Assembly: GCA_031359995.1 (NCBI GenBank)
Contig: JANMAT010000075.1
Span: 106,774 to 170,773, forward strand
Direction of reading: 5' to 3'
From: JANMAT01 sp031359995
GTDB lineage: Bacteria; Actinomycetota; Acidimicrobiia; Acidimicrobiales; Ilumatobacteraceae
DNA length: 64,000 bases
Of the stretch, positions 7,998 to 18,200 are shown piece by piece. Under the pieces are notes generated by a model. That model made no database searches. It had not been told where the DNA came from and was given only the letters and a program-made list of their open reading frames with translations. The translations under genes were made by a program, and so were the position numbers. Position 1 is the first letter of the stretch, and each line of letters begins with the position of its first letter.

Positions 7998-8085
7998 CAT
8001 CCGGAGGCTACCGCGCGTTGATGACAGCGGTGCTGCCCGCACGTGTCACCTCGATGGTCGCAACCTTGCTCGCGACCTCCGGATG
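7998..8085. promoter_or_regulatory. Perfect 10-bp inverted repeat in a divergent intergenic region
   Basis: CATCCGGAGG (7998-8007) and CCTCCGGATG (8076-8085) are exact reverse complements separated by 68 bp, located between the divergent small membrane protein and NifU-domain genes. A shorter hairpin (CCCGTC/GACGGG, 7977-7995) sits in the leader of the small gene. The arrangement would suit two operator half-sites bracketing both promoters. No regulator is known. Confidence 0.35.
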
Positions 8086-8160
8086 GCGCTGGTCGGGTGC
8101 GGCCCGCCACAATGACCGGGCACTCCCTACGGGGTGTCCCTGAACCATTCGGAGACGAGC

Positions 8161-8385
8161 GTGCGCGCGCAGGTCGAGCAGACGATCGAAGTCATCCGTC
8201 CGGCCCTCCAGGCCGACGGCGGCGACATCATCCTGCGCGAGGTCGATGAGGCCACCGGTGTGGTGAGTGTCACACTCATCGGCGCCTGTGCGTCCTGCCC
8301 GGCGTCCACGCAGACGCTGAAGGCCGGCATCGAGCGCATCATGCGTGACCGGGTGGAGGGCGTGACCGAGGTCGTGGCTGTCTAG
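8161..8385 (+). CDS. NifU C-terminal-domain Fe-S scaffold protein
   Basis: About 74 residues forming a single NifU C-terminal (Nfu) domain, which carries a [4Fe-4S] cluster on a dimer and passes it to client enzymes. The signature ALQADGGDIILREVD and the CxxC in LIGACASCPASTQTLKAG are intact. GTG at 8161 is preferred because GGAG lies six bases upstream; a GTG at 8134 in the same frame would add nine residues but lacks a site. The stop codon TAG shares a base with the GTG of the following MeaB-like GTPase, so the two are co-transcribed. Confidence 0.9.
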   Translation: MRAQVEQTIEVIRPALQADGGDIILREVDEATGVVSVTLIGACASCPASTQTLKAGIERIMRDRVEGVTEVVAV

Positions 8386-9350
8386 TGGCGGCCCGTAGTC
8401 GCGACCCCGAAGAGCTGCTCGGGCAGGCCCGTGGGGGCGACCGTGCCGCGCTGGCCCGGCTGCTGTCGATGGTCGAGCGCGGGGGCGACGACGCCCGCAC
8501 CATCTCGCGCCTGGTGTACGGCCTGGGCGGCACCGCCTACACGGTCGGGCTCACCGGGGCCCCGGGCGCCGGCAAGTCGACCCTCACCAGCGCGCTCATC
8601 GGCCACCTCCGCGCCATGCGGCAAGAGGTCGCCGTCCTCGCCATCGACCCGACGTCGCCGTTCTCCGGCGGCGCCATCCTGGGCGATCGCGTGCGCATGC
8701 AGGACCACGCCCTCGACGCGGGCGTGTTCATCCGGTCGATGGCCACGCGCGGCCACCTGGGCGGCCTGTCGCTGGCCACGCCCGAGGCCATCCGCCTGCT
8801 CGACGCCGTGGGCCGCCAGACCGTGCTCGTGGAGACCGTCGGCGTGGGCCAGGTCGAGGTCGAGATCGCCGGCAAGGCCGACACCACCGTGGTGGTCGTG
8901 AACCCGGGCTGGGGCGACAGCGTGCAGGCCAACAAGGCCGGCCTCATGGAGATCGCCGACGTGTTCGTGATCAACAAGGCCGACCGCAAGGGGGTCGAGG
9001 AGACACGCCGCGACCTCGACCTCATGCTCGACCTGTCCGATCTGTCGGAGCTGGGCGACTGGCGACCGCCGATCATCGCCACCATCGCCGCCGAGAACAA
9101 GGGCGTCGCCGAGCTGTGGGACGCGGTCACGCAGCACCGGGCCCACATCGAGGCCAATGGCTTCCTGGCCAAGCGCCGCGCCTCGCGCCTGCGCGACGAG
9201 CTGCGCCACATCGTGGCCCGGCGGCTCGAGATCAGGGCCCGCGAGATCTGCACCGGCGACCGTTGGGACCAGCTGGCCCGCGAGGTGCTCGACCGCAGCA
9301 CCGACCCGTGGACGGCGGCCGACGAGATGCTCGAGGGCGTCGGCGCCTAG
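8385..9350 (+). CDS. meaB: MeaB/ArgK-family GTPase (B12-mutase chaperone)
   Basis: 321 residues. P-loop GLTGAPGAGKSTLTSAL, switch region IDPTSPFSGGAILGDRVRM, ETVGVGQVEVEIAGKAD and the guanine-specificity NKAD are all present, as in MeaB/MMAA proteins. These guard adenosylcobalamin-dependent acyl-CoA mutases such as methylmalonyl-CoA mutase and gate cofactor loading. The mutase itself is not in this window. The gene overlaps the NifU-domain gene by one base and is followed 23 bp later by an enoyl-CoA hydratase on the same strand, consistent with branched-chain or propionyl-CoA metabolism. The older name ArgK reflects an outdated kinase annotation. Confidence 0.93.
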   Translation: MAARSRDPEELLGQARGGDRAALARLLSMVERGGDDARTISRLVYGLGGTAYTVGLTGAPGAGKSTLTSALIGHLRAMRQEVAVLAIDPTSPFSGGAILGDRVRMQDHALDAGVFIRSMATRGHLGGLSLATPEAIRLLDAVGRQTVLVETVGVGQVEVEIAGKADTTVVVVNPGWGDSVQANKAGLMEIADVFVINKADRKGVEETRRDLDLMLDLSDLSELGDWRPPIIATIAAENKGVAELWDAVTQHRAHIEANGFLAKRRASRLRDELRHIVARRLEIRAREICTGDRWDQLAREVLDRSTDPWTAADEMLEGVGA

Positions 9351-9373
9351 CCCGAGCACTAACGTCGGGCTCC

Positions 9374-10159
9374 ATGGCCGACGACGCTCCCGTGTACGTG
9401 CACCTCGAACGCCGCGACGACGGCGTGGCCGTGGTGCGCCTCGACAACCCGAAGGTGAACGCGCTGAAGGGTGTGCTCATCGGTCAGCTGCGCGCCATCG
9501 CCCTGCAGCTCCAGGCCGACCCTCCCGGCGCCGTCGTGGTGACCGGTGGCGAGCGGATCTTCGCCGCCGGCGCCGACATCAGCGAGTTCGGTGGGCCGGC
9601 CGAGGCCGGCCCCATCGCCAACAACATCCACGAGGCGCTCGACGCGCTGGCCGCCGTGCCCCGCATGGTGATCGCCGCGGTGGCCGGCTACGCGCTGGGC
9701 GGCGGTTGCGAGCTGGCGCTGGCCTGCGACTACCGCATCGCCTCCACCAGGGCCGTGTTCGGCCAGCCCGAGATCCTGCTCGGCATCATCCCCGGCGGTG
9801 GCGGCACCCAGCGTCTGGCGCGCGCCGTGGGCGCCGCCCGGGGCAAGGAGCTCATGATGACCGGCCGCCAGGTGAACGCCGAGGAGGCGCTGCGCATCGG
9901 TCTGGCCGACGAGGTCGTGGAGCTCGAGCAGCTGCACGAGCGGGCGTTCGCGCTGGCCGCCGAACTGGCCCGCGGTGCCGTGGTGAGCCAGGGTCTCGTG
10001 AAGCGGGCGGTCGACCGCGGGCTGTCGAGCTCGTTGGTCGACGGGTTGCTGCTCGAGCGCGAGCTGTTCGTGGACGCCTTCCGCACCGACGACAGCCAGA
10101 TCGGCGTGAAGAGCTTCCTGGAGCAGGGGCCGGGCCAGGCCCAGTTCACCGGTCGCTGA
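9374..10159 (+). CDS. Enoyl-CoA hydratase/isomerase (crotonase family)
   Basis: 261 residues, typical crotonase length. The CoA/oxyanion segments FAAGADISEF and ALGGGCELALACDYRIA are present. Both catalytic Glu positions of true hydratases are kept, one in GGGCEL and one in FGQPEILLGIIPGGGGTQRL. The expected reaction is hydration of trans-2-enoyl-CoA in beta-oxidation. ATG at 9374 follows the MeaB-like gene by 23 bp. The last 14 bp overlap the end of the convergent dioxygenase gene. Substrate chain length cannot be deduced. Confidence 0.92.
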   Translation: MADDAPVYVHLERRDDGVAVVRLDNPKVNALKGVLIGQLRAIALQLQADPPGAVVVTGGERIFAAGADISEFGGPAEAGPIANNIHEALDALAAVPRMVIAAVAGYALGGGCELALACDYRIASTRAVFGQPEILLGIIPGGGGTQRLARAVGAARGKELMMTGRQVNAEEALRIGLADEVVELEQLHERAFALAAELARGAVVSQGLVKRAVDRGLSSSLVDGLLLERELFVDAFRTDDSQIGVKSFLEQGPGQAQFTGR

Positions 10160-10919
10160 TCACCGGGTTCAGGGGCGACGCCGCCAGGTCGCCGGGTGCG
10201 CAGCCCGGCAGCCACGTCACCAGATCGTTGCGTTGCGCGGTGTTGGACGGCTCGCGCACCCGCTCGCCGTCGGCGAACCAGATCACCGTCATCACGGCGC
10301 GCATGGTGTCGGTGTCGTTGCGCGTGGCGCGGTGCAGCGTCCACCCGTCGTGGAACGTGGCGTCGCCGGCCCGCATGGCGCCGTGGGTCGTGAGGGCGAA
10401 GCCCCGCTCGGCCACCAGCGAGTCGAAGTCGGCCTCGGACGCATCGGAGATGACCGTGCCGCCGAGTGCGCCGTGGCGGTGGGTGCCGTCGGCGAAGGTC
10501 ATCGCGCCCATCTCGGGCACGACGTCGACGAGCGGCATCCACATCGTGATGCAACGGTTGCCGTCGAGGGGCCAGTAGATCGCGTCCTGGTGCCACGGCG
10601 TGAAGCCGCCCCCCGGCTCCTTGAACAGCGCCTGGTCGTGGTAGAGCCGGACACGCTCGACGCCGAGCAGCGCCGCCGCGGTGGCGGCGAGATGAGGGGA
10701 GCGCACGAAGCGCTCGATGGTGGCATCGCGCCGCCAGAGGTTCATCAGCTGCGGGAACGCCTTGTCGTAGGTGGAGCGCTCGGCCAGCGGCGGGGCCACG
10801 GCGCGGGCCTGCTCGACGACGGCGGCGACGGCTGGGCGGTAGACGGCCACCTCGGCCGCGTCCATGAGGCCCTCCACGCGGGTGTGGCCGTCGCGCCGGT
10901 ACTGCTCGGTCGTGGACAT
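10146..10919 (-). CDS. Phytanoyl-CoA dioxygenase (PhyH) family Fe(II)/2-oxoglutarate oxygenase, copy 1
   Basis: 257 residues from the ATG at 10919 (an ATG at 10928 is possible). A double-stranded beta-helix oxygenase: the iron-binding HxD is in TPWHQDAIYWPLDGN and the distal His in HDGWTLHRATRN, followed by the 2-oxoglutarate-binding Arg region. Such enzymes hydroxylate lipids or small metabolites; the substrate is not evident. It faces a second, clearly different PhyH gene at 10964 across only 44 bp, with the start codon lying inside a 15-bp palindrome. Its 3' end overlaps that of the enoyl-CoA hydratase. Confidence 0.88.
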   Translation of the reverse strand: MSTTEQYRRDGHTRVEGLMDAAEVAVYRPAVAAVVEQARAVAPPLAERSTYDKAFPQLMNLWRRDATIERFVRSPHLAATAAALLGVERVRLYHDQALFKEPGGGFTPWHQDAIYWPLDGNRCITMWMPLVDVVPEMGAMTFADGTHRHGALGGTVISDASEADFDSLVAERGFALTTHGAMRAGDATFHDGWTLHRATRNDTDTMRAVMTVIWFADGERVREPSNTAQRNDLVTWLPGCAPGDLAASPLNPVISDR

Positions 10920-10932
10920 TGATACCATCAAT
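10918..10932. promoter_or_regulatory. 15-bp palindrome between divergent dioxygenase genes
   Basis: ATTGATACCATCAAT is a perfect inverted repeat (6-bp arms, 3-bp centre) in an AT-rich pocket of an otherwise about 70 percent GC region. It covers the start codon of the left gene and lies 32 bp before the start of the right gene, a natural place for an operator controlling both. No regulator gene is adjacent. Confidence 0.5.
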
Positions 10933-10963
10933 ATCCGATCATACGGTCTCCAGGAGGTCAGCC

Positions 10964-11794
10964 ATGCCGATCGAGCTCACCGAGGGCGACGTGGCCGCCT
11001 TCCGCCGCGAGGGCCAACTCGTGGTGCGGGCCTTCTACACGCCGGCCGAGATGGCGGTGCTGGCCGCCACGTTGGCCGCCGACCGCGCCCTGTCGACGCG
11101 TGCCCTGCGGGCGGACGACGGCCACGGTGGGGCGACCGAGATCGCGCTGTGGAACTTCCCTGGCGACGACGCCTTCGGGGCCCTGGCCCGTGGCGCCCGG
11201 CTGGTGGACGCGGCGGGCGCGTTGCTGGGCGGCGAGGTGTACCACTACCACTCCAAGATCACCGCCAAGCGACCCGGTGGTGGGGGCACGTGGGTGTGGC
11301 ATCAGGACTACGGCTACTGGTACGGCAACGGGTGTCTGCTGCCCGACATGCTCACCGTGGCCATCCCCCTCGATCCGATGTCGGCGGCCAACGGCTGCCT
11401 CCAAGTGCTCACCGGTTCCCACCGCATGGGTCGCATCGACCACGGCCCCGTCGGCGCCCAGACCGGTGCCGATCCGGCTCGGGTGCAGGCGGCGCGCGGC
11501 CGCTTCCCGCAGACCCCGTTCGAGGGCGAGCCCGGCGACGTCATGTTCTTCCACGCCAACACCCTGCACACCTCGGCACCGAACCTCTCCGGGTCGCCCC
11601 GCACCCTGCTGCTGGTGGCGTTCAACACGCGCGCCAACGACCCGGTGCGTGAGCACCACCATCCCTGTTACACGCCGCTCGAGGTGCTGGCCGACGACGA
11701 GCTGTTGGGTCGGGCCGGGCGCGTCGAGGGCGACCGGCGGGTCTTCCTGATCGAGGGTTCGGACGCCGTGGTCCCGCGGGGTGCCACCCGCTGA
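10964..11794 (+). CDS. Phytanoyl-CoA dioxygenase (PhyH) family Fe(II)/2-oxoglutarate oxygenase, copy 2
   Basis: 276 residues. ATG at 10964 is preceded by AGGAGG at good spacing. The iron site is WVWHQDYGYWYGNG with a distal His in HANTLHTSAPNLSG; an Arg-bearing strand (SPRTLLLVAFNTRAN) follows. NGCLQVLTGSHRMGRIDHG is typical of PhyH relatives such as ectoine-type hydroxylases, but no specific substrate can be assigned. It is not a close duplicate of the gene at 10146-10919: the two share only the fold motifs. The shared 44-bp divergent region suggests joint control and perhaps sequential oxidation of one compound (inference). Confidence 0.88.
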   Translation: MPIELTEGDVAAFRREGQLVVRAFYTPAEMAVLAATLAADRALSTRALRADDGHGGATEIALWNFPGDDAFGALARGARLVDAAGALLGGEVYHYHSKITAKRPGGGGTWVWHQDYGYWYGNGCLLPDMLTVAIPLDPMSAANGCLQVLTGSHRMGRIDHGPVGAQTGADPARVQAARGRFPQTPFEGEPGDVMFFHANTLHTSAPNLSGSPRTLLLVAFNTRANDPVREHHHPCYTPLEVLADDELLGRAGRVEGDRRVFLIEGSDAVVPRGATR

Positions 11795-12252
11795 CCGATG
11801 ACGTCGGCGTCGGGCCGACAGCGGCTGCTGCCCGAGGCGGGAGCTGGGCGGAACTGGGCCGGTGCAAAGAAATGATAGTGGCGACCATTCGGCCAGTCAT
11901 AGTTGTAAAGAGCGCCATGAACGGCCGGGTCGGCCCCCGATCGCCCGGCGGCCCCTGCCGGGGAGGGTCTGAGCGACGGGTAACTCCCGCGGTGCGTACC
12001 CCCACTCACGGCGCCCTTGTCAAGCCCGACGTTAGTTCTACGACCCTGGCGTAAAAAGGGATCGACAGCGGTCATCTGGCCGCGCCATGTAGGTAAACGG
12101 ACGGGTCCTACGACAGGGGGCCTACGACCCATAGCGGCTGGCACGGTAGGTGTCGTGGGTCTGCACTCTAGAAACAACCGGCCTCGGCGACGAGAGTCTG
12201 CGTCAAGCGTGCTCACTCGGGCGGGCACCGTAAATGAAAAGGATGTGCCGCG
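11795..12252 (+). other. 458-bp non-coding leader before the giant peroxidase gene
   Basis: No gene is supported here on either strand. Base composition drops noticeably below the surroundings, with patches such as AAAGAAATGATAGT (about 11866-11880) and TTGTAAAGA. Several segments can pair, including GACCCA/TGGGTC and two copies of CCTACGAC near 12110-12135 answered by a GTCGTGGG further right. The last bases carry AAAAGGAT, the ribosome-binding site for ATG 12253. The length and structure look like a regulated 5' untranslated region. I could not match it to a known riboswitch with confidence. Confidence 0.4.
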
Positions 12253-15200
12253 ATGTCGCATCGCTCCGACGACCTCGATGGGCGTGCTGGCAGGTGGCTA
12301 CGAGCACGAACGCGGCTCCAACGGGCGCTCGGACGGCTCCGGAAGCGCCGGGTGGCCATCCCGACCATCGCCACCATGGTGCCCGTTGCGGTGGTCGCCC
12401 TGTCCCTCGCGATCGCGGCGTCCAACTCGTCGAACGCTGTGACGGCGCCGGTGGGCCAGGGCTTCACCGTGACGACCGGTGACCTCGGGTTCATCCTGAA
12501 GCAGATCGCGATCGCCGAGCGCCACACGCGGGCGCTCGAGGGCGACCGTCTGGCGGCGCCGCAGCCGAACCCGAACCCGGCGGCCGATCCGACGTACTGC
12601 CTCGCCATGATCGGCACGGCCCCTGACCAGGTGCCCGACCCGATCACGTCCTACGGCCTGCGGACCACCGACGGTTCCTGCAACAACCTGACCAAGGTGC
12701 TGGACCTGACGAACCAGAACAGCAGCGCGCCCAGCCCCACGTTCGTCAACCACCCGACGTTCGGGTCAGCCGACCAGCCCTTCCCGCGCCTCACGTCACC
12801 CGTCTTCCGCGCCGCCGACGCCGATCCCACCGGTGCGGCCACGAGCTACGCGCAGAAGACGGCGAACAACGTCGTGTTCGACGCCCAGCCCCGCACGATC
12901 TCCAACCTCATCGCGGACCAGACGTCCACGAACCCGGCCGCGGTGGCCGCCGCCGGGTTCCCGGTACGCGCCCAGGCCGGTGCGCCGTCCATCGTGCCGT
13001 GCCAGACCGACAGCGCCGGTGCGGACCTGCAGCCGCTGACCCCGGCCGGCTGCGTGCCGGCGCACAAGACGCTCTTCATCGCCAACGTCACCACCGACGT
13101 CGGCCTGTCGCCGCCCTACAACAGCCTCTTCACGTTCTTCGGTCAGTTCTTCGATCATGGCGTGGACCAGACGGTGAAGTCGGGCGGCGCGGTGATCGTT
13201 CCCCTGCGCACGGACGACCCGCTCGTGACCCTCGGCCCCGACGGTGTGGCCAAGACCGGTGACGAGGTGCCCCCGAACCTTGCGTTCATGGTGCTGTCCC
13301 GCGCCCAGAACCAGCCCGGACCCGACGGCGTCCTGGGCACCGCCGACGACGTGCAGAACGCGAACAACACCGACACGCCCTGGGTCGATCAGTCGCAGAC
13401 GTACACGTCGCACTCGTCGCACCAGGTGTTCCTGCGTGAGTACGTCGACGATCCGACGACGGGAGCCCCGGTGGCCACCGGCCGCCTGCTCGGCGGCCTG
13501 CCGGCGGGCGCCACCTACGCCGGCTCGCCCGACGGCACCACCGGCGAGTCGACGTGGGCCGCCACCAAGCTGCAGGCGGCCGGGGAGCTCGGCCTGAAGC
13601 TGAAGGACACCGATGTCGCCAACGTGCCGATGCTCCTCACCGATCCGTACGGCAACTTCGTGCCCGGCCCGGCGCGCCGCCTGCCGCAGTACGTCACCAA
13701 GCACGGCCTCGTGGAGGGTGACCGCGCCAACCCCGTGCCCGTGCCGGCCGACGCCGTGTCCTTCGACACGCCCTTCCTCACCGACATCGCCCACAACGCG
13801 GACCCCGGCTCGGTGGGCCCGTGCTCCACGACCGGCAACGCCAAGGGCTGCCTCGAGCCCGACGCCGACACGACGCCGTCGGCCGACTTCGCCCGCCAGC
13901 CGAAGGGCACCTACGACGACGAGATGCTGAACGCCCACTTCGCCTGCGGCGACGGTCGCTGCAACGAGAACATCGCGTTGTCGACGATCCACCAGATCTT
14001 CCACTCCGAGCACAACCGGCTCGCCAAGGAGCTCGACCAGGCCACGATCCCGAGCGACAAGGCGCTGTTCGACGCCTTCCACGCGACGAACTGCGCGGTC
14101 GGCTGCGCGACCAACAACCCCAGCCTGTCCACGACGTTCACCTACGGCCAGCGCCTGTTCCAGGCGGCTCGCTTCGTGACCGAGATGGAGTACCAGCACT
14201 CGGTGTTCGAGGAGTTCGCCCGCAAGGTCCAGCCGGCGGTGCGCCCGTTCCACGTGTACTCGCCCGACATCAACCCGGCCGTCACGGCCGAGTTCGCCCA
14301 CGCCGTCTACCGCTTCGGTCACTCCATGCTCGACGACGACGTGGCCCGCACGAGCACCGTCGGCGCCACCGCCGCCGACCCGCTCGGGACGAAGGTGGAC
14401 AACTCGCTCCCGCTGCTCGGCGCCTTCCTGAACCCACCGTCGTTCTTCGACAACAAGGTGGACCCCACGCACCCGGTCTACACGCCCGAGGAGGCGGCCG
14501 GGGCCATCGTGATGGGATCGTCCGATCAGGTCGGCAACGAGATCGACGAGTTCACCACCGACGTGCTGCGCAACAACCTGCTCGGCCTGCCCCTGGACCT
14601 GCCGACCCTGAACCTGACCCGGGCCCGCAGCGAAGGCATCCCCCCGTTGAACGACGTGCGCCGGCAGATCCACAACGCCACCAACGACGCCCAGCTGGCG
14701 CCGTACACGAGCTGGTCCGACTTCGGCCGCCACCTGCGGCACCCCAGTTCGCTGATCAACTTCATCGCCGCCTACGGGACGCACCCGAGCATGCGTGACT
14801 CCGGTCCCGACGGCGTCCTCGGCACGGTCGACGACGTGACCACGGTGGCGGCCAAGCGTGCTGCGGCCCGAGCCATGGTGGCGCCGTCGCCCACCGACGT
14901 GCAGCCGGCCGATGCCATCCAGTTCATGTTCAGCACCGGTGCGTGGGCGAGTGCATCCGGCGGCGTCACCACTACGGGCGTCGACGCCGTCGACCTGTGG
15001 ATCGGTGGCCTGGCCGAGGTGACCAACCTCAACGGTGGCCTGCTCGGCTCCACGTTCAACTACGTGTTCCAGACCCAGCTCGAGAAGCTGCAGGATGGCG
15101 ACCGCTTCTACTACCTCGCCCGCCTGCCGGGCCTGAACCTGCGCACCCAGCTCGAGGGGAACTCCTTCGCCGAGCTCATCCAGCGCAACACCAGCAACAC

Positions 15201-18200
15201 GCACAGCCTGAAGGCCGACGCCTTCGCCACGGCGGACTGCCGGTTCGAACTGGCCAGACTCGACGGCACCGCCGCCGGGTTCAACGCCCACGGCCCGACC
15301 GTGGCCGACGACCCGGCGACCCAGTGCAACGAGACCAAGCTGCTCGACCGCACGCCCGACGGCACCATCGAGTACCAGACGACCAACACCGTGAACCCAC
15401 CCGGCATCAACAGCCAGTCGGTGTACAACGGCACGCCCGGCGCCGACCGCATCACCGGCGGCATCGACAACGACACGTTCTGGGGCGGTGACGGCAACGA
15501 CGTCATCGAGGGCGCCGGCGGCGACGACGTGGTACTGGGCGGCGACGGCAACGACATCATCACCGACTCCGACGGCGCCGACGTGCTCAAGGGCGGTCCG
15601 GGCAACGACGCCATCGACGCCGGCCCCGGCAACGACATCGTGCTCGGCGGTGACGGCAACGACGTCCTCAACGGCGGCGCCAACGACAACGAGACGTTCG
15701 GCGGGCCGGGCAACGACTTCATCATCGCCGGCCAGGGCGCCGACACGGTGTTCGGCGGCGGAGGCGACGACTGGATCGAGGGCGGCACGGGCCAGGACCT
15801 CCTCCAGGGCGACAACGGCGCGCCGTTCTTCGACGATCCGGGTGAGCCCGCACCGGGCAACGACATCTTCATCGGCCAGCCCGGTGAGAACGACTACGAC
15901 GCCGAGGGTGGCGACGACCTGATGGCGCAGAACCCGGCCATCGACCGCAACGCCGGCGCCGCCGGTTTCGACTGGGCCTTCCACCAGTACGACACGGTCC
16001 CGGCCGACGACGACATGATGATCAACCAGATGCTCATCGGCGTGCCGCTGCAGCTCGTGGTCAACCGCGACCGTTGGCAGGAGACCGAGGCCGACAGCGG
16101 TGACAAGTTCCCCGACGTGATCCGCGGCATGACGAACGAGGCGGTCGTGGGCGGAGCCGGGTTCACCGGCTGCGACGCCCTCGACCAGGCCGGCGTCGAC
16201 CGCATCACCGGCCTGAACCGCTACATCACCCGCTTCCCCACGCCGCTCAGCGCCGTGGTGGCCAAGTCGGCCATGAAGGCGTGCCCGCTCACCGGTGTGT
16301 TCCCGAACGGGGCCCAGACGGCGAACGGTGTGGTCCCTGGCGTGTGGGCGGAGGGTGACATCCTGATGGGCGGCGGCGCCAGCGACGTGCTCGAGGGGCG
16401 GGGCAACGACGACATCATCGACGGTGACCACACCCTGCACGTGGCCATCAGCGTGCGCACCAACCCCGCCGACCCGGCCACCGAGATCGGTCGCACCGAC
16501 CTCATCGAGAACATCGCCACCAAGGGCACGTTCGGTCCCGGAACCGCGGGCATGACGCTCCAGGCGGCCGTGTTCGCCGGCCTCGTCGACCCGGGCAACC
16601 TGGTGGCCGTGCGCGAGATCGTGGCGCAGGACGGCTCGCCCGTCGGTGCCACGCCCGCCACCCACACCGTCGGTGACTGCGGACCCGTCAGCCCCACCAC
16701 GTTGATGGTCGATCTCACGACGACGAAGAACTGCGACACGGCCGTGTTCGACGGACCGCCGACGAACTACGTCGTCACGCAGAACACCGACGGCAGCGTG
16801 ACGGTCCGCGATCTCACCTCGCTCGTGAAAAAGGACCCCCTCGCCGCCGGCCTGCCCAAGGGTGACGGCACCGACACGCTGTGGAACATCGAGAACATGC
16901 GGTTCTGCACGGTGACCGACGTGGTGAGCCACAAGTGCCTCGCCTACCTCGACCGGCCGGTGCCCGGCGCCAGCCCGGCGCCCACCATCTCGGTGACGAC
17001 GGCGCTGAACTTCGGGCTGCAGCCCGTGGGCGTCATGTCGCCCACGAAGGTGGCCACCGTGGTCAACGGCGGGACGGCACCCCTGGTGGTCAGCTCGGTG
17101 ACGGTCACCGGGCCCGACACCAGCTCGTTCGCCCTGGCCGACGCCTGCACGAACCAGCCGGTCGCACCGGGCCAGGCGTGCGCCATCGGCGTGGGCTTCG
17201 ACCCGATCTCGATCGACATGAAGTCGGCCACGATCCTGGTGAGCTCCAACGCCTCCCCGGCGGCGTCCACCGTGTTCCTGAGCGGTACCGGCGGCGCCCC
17301 GGTCATCACGGTCCCGACGACCACGCTCGGCTTCACCCCGCAGGTGATCAAGACCACGTCAGCGCCGCAGGTCGTCACCGTCACGAACGACGGCAGCGTC
17401 CCGCTGACCGTGCAGGGCGCCACGGTGACCGGTTCGGACTTCGCGGCGACCTCCACCTGTACGACGGTGGCTCCGTCGGCTACGTGTGCGATCACCGTCA
17501 CCTTCGCCCCTACCACGGTGGGAACGAAGACGGGCACGCTGACCATCACGTCGAACGACCCGACGAGGCCGACGGTGACCGTGGCGCTCAGCGGTACCGC
17601 CGTGGTGCCGCCGACGGTGGGGCTGACGCCGTCGAGCCTGGTGTTCGCCGCCCAGAACCTCGGCACGGCCGCCTCGGCCCCCCAGAGCCTGGTGCTCTCG
17701 AACATCGCGAAAGGGCCGGTCACGGTGACGGGCACGTCGCTCAGCGGTGACGTGAGCCAGTTCGCGGTCAGCGTGCCGGCGACCTGCATGCGCACACGAG
17801 CGGCCGGGTTGGCGTTCTGCACCATCACCGCTCGCTTCAGTCCGACGGTGGCCGGCGGCGCCGGGACCAAGGTGGTCACCGTCACCGTGACCACCACGAC
17901 CGGGTCGGTGACGACGACGCTCACGGGCGTGGGCGTGGCCGTCGCCACCGTGTCCACGCCGGCGACCCTCAACCTCGGTCGCCATCCGCTGAACAGCACC
18001 ACCACCACGACCCTCACGGTCACCAACACCGGCTCGGGCCCGCTGACCGTCTTCTCGGCGGCCACCACGGGCTCGACCGCCTACCTCGTCGACATGGGCA
18101 CGTGCTGGTCGGACGTGGCGCCGGGCGCCACGTGCCAGCTCGTCGTCACCTTCCAACCGACGAAGGCGGGCAATCCGATCACGGACACGCTCACCATCAC

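Noticed and set aside
11930..12030. c-di-AMP (ydaO-type) riboswitch
   Set aside because: A few words such as GGGGAGGG and GGGTAACTCC recall the family, but the order and flanking helices do not match what I remember well enough to claim it.
15430..15830. Tandem DNA repeat or CRISPR-like array
   Set aside because: The regular GGCAACGAC spacing is the coding pattern of RTX nonapeptides inside the peroxidase; no identical repeats with spacers exist, and no CRISPR array or cas gene was seen in the window.
12796..16932. A 1378-codon open frame on the minus strand
   Set aside because: It lies wholly antisense to the peroxidase gene. In 70 percent GC DNA, frames opposite real genes often stay open; its product is a low-complexity Val/Gly/Arg/His-rich sequence with no motif.
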